A stretch of 64,000 bases of DNA. It comes from Bradyrhizobium sp. SSBR45G. Lineage in GTDB: Bacteria > Pseudomonadota > Alphaproteobacteria > Rhizobiales > Xanthobacteraceae. Location: the NCBI RefSeq assembly GCF_030159255.1, contig NZ_BSCT01000036.1:1-64000 (forward strand), in the 5' to 3' direction. The position numbers and the translations under genes were made by a program. Positions 59,091 through 64,000 of this stretch are shown piece by piece. Numbering within the stretch: position 1 is the stretch's first letter; each line of letters opens with the position of its first letter. The notes below the pieces were generated by a model. It was given only the letters and a program-made list of their open reading frames with translations, was not told where the DNA came from and did not search any database.

Positions 59091-59741
59091 ATGTACAAGC
59101 TCTATTCGATGCAGCGCTCGGGCAACAGCTACAAGGTTCGCCTTGCGCTGGCGCTTCTGAACGCGCCCTATCAGGCGATCGAGATCGATATTCTGCGCGG
59201 CGAGAGCCGCACGCCGGACTTCCTCGCCAAGAATCCGAGTGGCCAGGTGCCGCTGCTGGAGGTCGGAGAGGACCGCTATATCGCCGAGTCGAATGCGATC
59301 CTGTGGTACGTCGCGGGCGGCACGCCGCTGGTGCCGGAGCAGCGCATCGAGCGCGCCGAAGCGCTGCAATGGATGTTCTTCGAGCAGCATGCGCTGGAGC
59401 CCAATATCGGCGCCGCCTATTTCTGGCTGCTGCTGGTGAAGGGCGGACGCGATCTGCAGACGCATGCGCTCGAGGACTGGATGGAACGCGGCTACGCGGC
59501 GCTCCAGGTGATGGAGAATCATCTCAAGAGCAACGACTACTTCGCGGCGAAGCAGCTGACCGTCGCCGACATCGCGCTGTACGGCTACACCCATGTCGCC
59601 GATCGCTGCGACTTCGATCTCTCGACCTTCCCCAAAATCCGCAGCTGGCTGCGCCGGGTCGAGCAGACGCCAGGCTTCGTCGCGATGGACTGGCAGCCGG
59701 CACTGATCGACTCCGCCGGCATCGCCGCCGACTACGATTGA
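59091..59741 (+). CDS. Glutathione S-transferase family protein
   Basis: A 216-residue GST: thioredoxin-like N-terminal domain (MYKLYSMQRSGNSYKVRLALALLN, PSGQVPLLEV with the conserved cis-Pro, ESNAILWYVA) and an all-helical C-terminal domain (about 90-215, LTVADIALYGYTHVAD). The Ser in the MQRSGNSYK stretch is at the usual catalytic position of bacterial theta-like or beta-like GSTs. Start 59091 gives the family-typical MYKLY; an in-frame ATG at 59043 would add 16 residues. Substrate unknown. Confidence 0.92.
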   Translation: MYKLYSMQRSGNSYKVRLALALLNAPYQAIEIDILRGESRTPDFLAKNPSGQVPLLEVGEDRYIAESNAILWYVAGGTPLVPEQRIERAEALQWMFFEQHALEPNIGAAYFWLLLVKGGRDLQTHALEDWMERGYAALQVMENHLKSNDYFAAKQLTVADIALYGYTHVADRCDFDLSTFPKIRSWLRRVEQTPGFVAMDWQPALIDSAGIAADYD

Positions 59742-59949
59742 GCCGACACCGTAAGACTACCGACCACCCGTAGAAGAGCGGGGAAAATACACGCGAAGGC
59801 GGGAACAAATACCGCTAGCGCCATTTTTTTGCCGTTTTTGGTCGCTGACCGCCGCAATCCTGCCCAGCGTGACCTTAGAATTTACCTCTGCGAGTGATTC
59901 GCTCGCGGATGTAGGGGTAAGGGATTTCGACTTCATGTGCCGGTGGCGT
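59742..59949. other. Intergenic AT-richer region after the GST gene
   Basis: Two T-runs (about 59824-59838) follow the stop of the GST gene without a clean hairpin, so a terminator is possible but not convincing. Nothing else was seen. Confidence 0.35.
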
Positions 59950-60189
59950 ATGGCTTCCGTTCCGAAGTTCAACTGGGTCCGCGGCCAGGCCTCCCCACTG
60001 GGCCCGGCGCAGCATGAAGAGGCCTTCCAGGGGCCTGTCAGTGGCTTTCACGACAACGCGACGCTCACCCTCTCGCCCAGCCTGACCACTGCGGTGGCCG
60101 CAACCATCGCAGCCAGCACGGTCTCCTTGGGCGTGAGCGTCACCGTCGTGATCTGGTCGATCCAGGCCGTCATCTCGATGCCCGCTTAG
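59950..60189 (+). CDS. Possible small single-span membrane protein (79 aa)
   Basis: High GC3 and a C-terminal hydrophobic helix (about residues 50-77, TTAVAATIAASTVSLGVSVTVV over its core) suggest a real small membrane protein. The ATG at 59950 has no clear RBS and longer in-frame starts exist upstream (59869). No family recognised; a reading on the opposite strand is longer but lacks a comparable hydrophobic pattern. Confidence 0.35.
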   Translation: MASVPKFNWVRGQASPLGPAQHEEAFQGPVSGFHDNATLTLSPSLTTAVAATIAASTVSLGVSVTVVIWSIQAVISMPA

Positions 60190-60256
60190 CAGCAAGCCAT
60201 TTTGACAACCCTTCGCGGTTTTCGCGACAACAGGCGATGATTGTCTCGCGCTGCAA

Positions 60257-60451
60257 ATGGCGATGAAATCAACGGTCGTAATCGTTGCCGTGACCCTGGC
60301 CCTCGCGATCCTGCTGGCGGCGTCACTGCTGATCATCATCGAGCGGCGGGGCGAGCTCTCGCTCTCGCCGCTGACCGAAGACGGTCGGACGACACATGTC
60401 CAGCTGATGAGTCCGCCCAGCGCCGGCCCGGTGCAGCCAGTCTCTGGTTGA
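60257..60451 (+). CDS. Possible small single-span membrane protein (64 aa)
   Basis: Begins MAMKSTVVIVAVTLALAIL with a strong N-terminal membrane helix (about residues 5-28) followed by a charged linker and Pro-rich tail. GC3 is as high as in neighbouring genes, which supports coding. RBS not obvious. It precedes the GNAT gene by 60 bp on the same strand. Not recognised. Confidence 0.45.
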   Translation: MAMKSTVVIVAVTLALAILLAASLLIIIERRGELSLSPLTEDGRTTHVQLMSPPSAGPVQPVSG

Positions 60452-60511
60452 TCGCAGGCGCGGCCATGCGTATCGAAAGCCGTCGACAATCGAAAAGGCG
60501 GCTCATTTTTC

Positions 60512-60973
60512 ATGCATGCATCACTCATTGTGCGTCCCCTCGCGCGCGAGGACTACGATCTTTGGCTGCCCCTCTGGGACGGCTACAATGCTTTCTACGG
60601 CCGATCGGGGCCAACCGCGTTGCCGGCGGAGATCACCGCCACCACCTGGGACCGCTTCTTCGACGCCAATGAACCCGTGCATGCCCTCGTCGCCGAGAGC
60701 GGCGGCGAACTGATCGGCCTCGCCCATTATCTGTTTCACCGCGCCACCACCACGATCGGGCCGCTGTGCTACCTCAACGACCTGTTCACAAGCGAAGCCG
60801 CCCGCGGCAAGGGCGTCGGCCGCACGCTGATCGAGGCGGTCTATGCGGAAGCCCGCGCCGCCGGCGCGCCACGCGTCTATTGGCAGACCCACGAGACCAA
60901 CACCACCGCGCAGGCGCTCTACGACAAGATCGCCGACCGCTCCGGCTTCATCGTCTACCGCAAGACGGTGTGA
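60512..60973 (+). CDS. GNAT-family N-acetyltransferase
   Basis: A 153-residue acetyltransferase with the acetyl-CoA loop ARGKGVGRTLIEAV (about residues 95-108), the motif LCYLNDLFT on strand 4 and the C-terminal ALYDKIADRSGFIVYRK. The small upstream N-terminal part (LWDGYNAFYGR) matches the subgroup of GNATs that includes spermidine/diamine-type acetyltransferases in layout, but the substrate cannot be told. Followed by a terminator. Confidence 0.92.
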   Translation: MHASLIVRPLAREDYDLWLPLWDGYNAFYGRSGPTALPAEITATTWDRFFDANEPVHALVAESGGELIGLAHYLFHRATTTIGPLCYLNDLFTSEAARGKGVGRTLIEAVYAEARAAGAPRVYWQTHETNTTAQALYDKIADRSGFIVYRKTV

Positions 60974-61062
60974 GCCGAGCGGCTGTCACGCAGCCGTCAC
61001 GGCACGGGCCTAGGCTCCCCCGAGCGCCTGATCACCCCCCCGTCACCGATCACGCGTTTCAG

Positions 61063-61106
61063 CGGTCCCCGTCAGTCGCCGTCTCTGACCGGGGCCGCAT
61101 TTTTTT
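61063..61106 (+). terminator. Terminator of the GNAT gene
   Basis: CGGTCCCCGTCAG (61063-61075) pairs with CTGACCGGGGCCG (61085-61097) with one wobble and one mismatch, followed by CA and seven T residues (61100-61106). Confidence 0.82.
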
Positions 61107-61217
61107 GCCCGGCGTTCCCCGTCGGACGCGAAAATCGACTCCGCAAGTGACGATTGGTCAGCGACCTGAGTGGCCCCGCGATCATCACGGGAGAGCAGGG
61201 CAGGAACGCGTTGCGTC

Positions 61218-63209
61218 TCACGCGACGTTCGTCACCGTGTCCCGTTGCTGCACTGGGGCAGCAATGCGCTGAGGGGCCTTGGCCTGTGCGGCTTCGACGC
61301 ACATTCTGACAGCTTCGCCCATGCTGGCAGCGACCAGATCGGCCTTGGTAGCTTCTTGCAGCCCTTTCGCAGCGTCCTGATCGACATCCGCCGCGCAGCA
61401 GACCAACATCACGCTGGCTCTGGGGAGCCGCCGCTTCAGGCGACGCACGGAATAGCGCATATGAGCAACGCCTGAATTGCCCAGATAAACGAGACAGGCG
61501 ATCGCAACCCCTGCAGGCTCCAGCTTGATGACATTGGCCGTCGAGAGCGACTCTGCTCCCGAAACCTTCGCGCCCAACCCATGAGCCGATGACAGTTGCG
61601 CAAGAAGCAACGCGGCCGCTTCGTCGATCGGGGTTCGCCCCGCGACGCAGAGGACGGGCTGTTCGCTCTGCCATTCCTCGGCGAGCCTGTCCCTGGCGAG
61701 AACGGGAATCGTGTCGCCTGCCTGGTTTGTGACCAGGCCGTCGACGGCCGATGCCGTTTCCGGATCGCTGATGGACTCGCTTTTCGACAACGGACCATCG
61801 GTCTGATCGGAAAGATCCGCGGTCAACTCGGCAACGGCGTCCCGGATCGTCGCAAGGCGATCGACGGCGAGCGCCCCTCGGTCGGCGTCGGCCTGGGCCA
61901 GTTGCAGCCCCTTGACCGCGACTTCGTCGCAATAGGCGATCAACGAGCGCTCCTTCAAGAACTCTTCTGCCTTCCCGGCCGCTTCGGTCGGATCGTTGGC
62001 CAGCATGCGCTGGTAGAAGATCTCCGCAGGGGACAGCGCCGGACGATCACCGAACATGACGTCCAGGAACTCCAGGCTTTCGACGTGTCGTCCGATGACC
62101 ACCAGACAGACCGTCAGCGGAGTTGCGAGCACGAGTCCGATGGGTCCCCACAGCGCGGTCCAGAACGCGGCCGAAACGACCACGGCGACGGGGGACAGAC
62201 CGGTACTGCGCCCATAGACCATCGGCTCGATGACGTGGCCCACCAGCGGCTCGACCACGAGGAACAGAACCAGCGTCCAGATCAGCATCGACCAGCCAGG
62301 GTCGACCGCTGCCGCCAGGGCCAGCGGAAACGCCGCGCCGATCACGGCGCCGATATAGGGCACGAACCGAAGCGCTGCGGCGAGGATACCCCAGAGGATC
62401 GCGCTGGGGATGCCGATGAACCACAACCCCGTGCCGATCACGACGCCGAATGCGCCGTTGACGGCGAGTTGCGTGAGGAACAGCCGGCTGAGCCTGTAGG
62501 CCGCGTCATCGAGCGCGGCTGTCGTGCGCTGCAGATCGGATGAACCCGCAAGGCGAATGAGACGATTACGCAGGTCTTCGCGCTGAAGTAAGATGAAGAT
62601 GACGAAGATGATGATGATGCCGGTCGTCGCCAAGGGATGAATGAGCGGCGAAATCAGCGTACGCAGACTGTCCAGCGCTCCGGGATCGGGCTGCCGGACC
62701 TCCACCGGGATCGGCGCCTGGGCGGACGGAGAATTGGTTCGCAGGCCTCCGCTCGGAGGCCGGGCCGCCTCCGGCTCTTTCGGCTTGTCGAGCTCCTTGC
62801 CCAGGTCCTTGAGCATGTCCGATGCACGCTCGAGTGTCCCCCGCCCCGCTTTGGTGTCGCGGAACGACTGGATCTTGTTGCTCATCGTCGATTGATAGCT
62901 CGGCAACTCGCTGGCGAGCTGGGTGAGCTGCGTGGCGAGCAGGCTGCCCAGTGTAAAGATCACGACGAATGCGAGAACGACCACGCTGACCACAGCCAGT
63001 CCGCGCGGCGCGCGAAACCGCTGCAATTGCGCGACCAATGGAGCCAACACGAAGCTGAGCAGGATGGCCAGGGCGACCGGGACCAGAATGTCACGACCGA
63101 AATACAGCAGCGAGATGATGATGACCGCGAAAATCGCGACGGCCAGAGCGCTGATGAGTCCGAGAACTTCCTCAGGCGTGCGGGCCTTGAGCGGCTGTCT
63201 GCTGATCAT
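61218..63209 (-). CDS. AI-2E-family transporter with long C-terminal extension
   Basis: A 663-residue protein. Residues about 25-390 are an AI-2E/YdiK-type polytopic transporter with about eight helices and a coiled-coil periplasmic loop. Residues about 400-663 are an extra cytoplasmic part: a helical segment followed by a Rossmann-like alpha/beta region (PVLCVAGRTPIDEAAALLLAQLSSAHGLGAKV ... IACLVYLGNSGVAHMRYSVRRLKRRLPRASVMLVCC). The order of strands and helices resembles B12-binding-like domains, but no cobalamin His motif (DxHxxG) is seen. Start 63209 (MISRQPLKA) is preferred to the upstream in-frame codon at 63365. Transported substrate unknown. Confidence 0.9.
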   Translation of the reverse strand: MISRQPLKARTPEEVLGLISALAVAIFAVIIISLLYFGRDILVPVALAILLSFVLAPLVAQLQRFRAPRGLAVVSVVVLAFVVIFTLGSLLATQLTQLASELPSYQSTMSNKIQSFRDTKAGRGTLERASDMLKDLGKELDKPKEPEAARPPSGGLRTNSPSAQAPIPVEVRQPDPGALDSLRTLISPLIHPLATTGIIIIFVIFILLQREDLRNRLIRLAGSSDLQRTTAALDDAAYRLSRLFLTQLAVNGAFGVVIGTGLWFIGIPSAILWGILAAALRFVPYIGAVIGAAFPLALAAAVDPGWSMLIWTLVLFLVVEPLVGHVIEPMVYGRSTGLSPVAVVVSAAFWTALWGPIGLVLATPLTVCLVVIGRHVESLEFLDVMFGDRPALSPAEIFYQRMLANDPTEAAGKAEEFLKERSLIAYCDEVAVKGLQLAQADADRGALAVDRLATIRDAVAELTADLSDQTDGPLSKSESISDPETASAVDGLVTNQAGDTIPVLARDRLAEEWQSEQPVLCVAGRTPIDEAAALLLAQLSSAHGLGAKVSGAESLSTANVIKLEPAGVAIACLVYLGNSGVAHMRYSVRRLKRRLPRASVMLVCCAADVDQDAAKGLQEATKADLVAASMGEAVRMCVEAAQAKAPQRIAAPVQQRDTVTNVA

Positions 63210-63554
63210 CGAACTCTCTTTCCGAGCGAGGAAGGGCAGTGCGCGCGGTCGTTGTCTCTGGGAGCGAAACAGACGCGCCGATGATGCGGCCCCGCCTCGA
63301 CACCAGGTTCTCTGCTCCGACCTGCAATAACGGACTCGTGAGGCTCCAGTTCCTCGGGCGCACATTCCATCGCCTGCGCGTCAATCAGCCGCTTCGTGCG
63401 ACCGGCGGATGACGCGATCAACGACCGCAGCAGGCCCCTGTCATTCAAAGCGGCTTTTGCGAAGATATTGCCGCAAGCAGGGTGCGCTCCCTCTCCCCGT
63501 GAAGGACGGGGAGAGGGAGCGCGCCGCCTTTGAGGCGGCCCCTGATGGAAACAG
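63210..63554. other. Intergenic region between AI-2E transporter and ABM genes
   Basis: About 345 bp, with no supportable gene. It holds the promoter of the transporter gene on the left and, on the right, a strong hairpin described separately. Confidence 0.4.
63484..63539 (-). terminator. Double hairpin downstream of the ABM gene
   Basis: GCGCTCCCTCTCCCC (63484-63498) pairs perfectly with GGGGAGAGGGAGCGC (63508-63522), and next to it GCCGCC-TTTGA-GGCGGC forms a second small hairpin (63523-63539). The gene at 63555 is transcribed into them. The first matches a commonly dispersed GC-rich palindrome type, so it may be repeat as well as terminator. Confidence 0.6.
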
Positions 63555-63875
63555 CTACTTCTTGCCGCCCACCGTTTGTCGCACTTCGAATCCTTCGAAC
63601 TGCGGCGGGCCGAGATAGAGCGGCTTGTTGTCGCCGGCGCCCTTGTGGGCTGCGCGGAAGGCTTCGGACTTGGTCCAGTCCTCGAAAGCGGTCTTCGACG
63701 CCCAGATCGTGTGCGAGGCGTAGAGCGTGTGATCCTCGGCCTCCGGTCCTTTCAGCAGATGAAACTCGACGAAGCCGGGCACCTTGTCGAGGTGGCTGTC
63801 GCGCGACAGCCAGACCTGCTCGAAGCCGGCCTCCGAGCCCTTGGCGACGCGAAAACGATTCATGGCGATGAACAT
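63555..63875 (-). CDS. Antibiotic-biosynthesis-monooxygenase (ABM/IsdG-like) protein
   Basis: A 106-residue dimeric alpha-beta barrel protein. MFIAMNRFRVAKGSEAGFEQVWLSRDSHLDKVPGFVEFHLLKG matches the start of the ABM/IsdG-type fold; Asn7 and the later His36 are at typical heme-degrading or substrate positions of IsdG-like proteins, but no functional claim is certain. The start at 63875 is chosen because AGGAG lies upstream; the longer in-frame codon at 63944 lacks family similarity. No neighbouring heme gene. Confidence 0.88.
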   Translation of the reverse strand: MFIAMNRFRVAKGSEAGFEQVWLSRDSHLDKVPGFVEFHLLKGPEAEDHTLYASHTIWASKTAFEDWTKSEAFRAAHKGAGDNKPLYLGPPQFEGFEVRQTVGGKK

Positions 63876-64000
63876 GCTGATCTCCTGGATGATATGCCGC
63901 TGCATCCAGGAATAGCAGACTTCGCGCCGCGACGCGCCTGCCACGATCGGCGCGGATGCGGCGATGTCTGGAACAATCGAAGGCAGCGACGATCGACGCG

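Noticed and set aside
1..64000. Search for CRISPR arrays, tRNA, rRNA, insertion sequences, integrases, toxin-antitoxin pairs or defence genes
   Set aside because: No regularly spaced repeats, no cloverleaf with a T-arm GGTTCGAATCC-like core, and no transposase, recombinase or defence-type domain was seen by reading; a tool-based search would be more sensitive.

Overview
The window is a high-GC, gene-dense stretch of an alphaproteobacterial chromosome, most likely Bradyrhizobium or a close relative (Nitrobacteraceae). This is inferred from the protein families (DUF992 and DUF4112 proteins, Pro-rich small outer-membrane barrels, an alphaproteobacterial-type SerC next to SerA), the GC-rich third codon positions, and several intergenic palindromic repeats of the kind scattered through Bradyrhizobium genomes. 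No rRNA, tRNA, CRISPR array, integrase, transposase or prophage was seen. It reads as core and soft-core chromosome, not a genomic island.

Region by region. 0.1-4 kb: an exported TPR-caspase protein, divergent from an exported MsrA and a cytoplasmic MsrB, then a small unknown gene with a good terminator. 4-7 kb: DUF4112 protein, an AraC-type regulator facing two small secreted or membrane proteins across a pair of direct repeats, and a small four-helix membrane protein. 6.9-9.9 kb: purA with a Pro/Ala-rich single-span membrane protein 36 bp downstream. 10.3-16.2 kb: a MacAB-like efflux operon (adaptor, permease, ATPase) divergent from an MgtA-type P-type ATPase whose upstream region carries FixK/FNR-like boxes. 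16.3-19.8 kb: two paralogous EamA/DMT exporters flanking a TetR-TauE pair, with a perfect 18-bp palindrome between tetR and the second exporter. 19.9-23.5 kb: a Cache-type chemoreceptor and a second-type FtsH protease. 23.6-33.2 kb: a LysR-controlled catabolic operon with a spermidine/putrescine-type ABC importer, a multi-subunit FAD/[2Fe-2S] amine or opine dehydrogenase, and a RidA imine deaminase. 33.3-37 kb: an amino-acid-type binding protein and a MuiA-like DUF4139 protein. 37.2-40.3 kb: serA and serC (serine biosynthesis) separated by two palindromic repeats. 40.4-43.1 kb: small membrane protein, aldo/keto reductase plus amidohydrolase pair, GNAT. 43.2-45.2 kb: two outer-membrane barrels. 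45.5-50.2 kb: glmM, lldD-like flavoenzyme, a secreted DUF5666-like protein, aroE. 50.3-54.7 kb: SulP transporter preceded by an XRE regulator with its own three-half-site operator, and a divergent EF-G paralogue. 54.9-57.4 kb: two DUF992 proteins and aspartate aminotransferase. 57.6-64 kb: GT87-like membrane protein, GST-like protein, two possible small membrane proteins, GNAT, an AI-2E-family transporter with a long C-terminal extension, and an ABM/IsdG-like monooxygenase.

The strongest functional unit is the 23.6-33.2 kb operon: regulator box, import, oxidation to an imine by flavin subunits with electron transfer through Fe-S subunits, and RidA clean-up of the imine. Its exact substrate cannot be read from the sequence. 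The most informative non-coding signals are candidate operators: TCCAT-N11-ATGGA (LysR), TGATGTA half-sites (XRE), an 18-bp palindrome (TetR), 31-bp-spaced direct repeats (AraC) and FixK-like boxes (P-type ATPase). I found no convincing wholly new system; the findings are mostly regulatory sites and unusual variants of known families.
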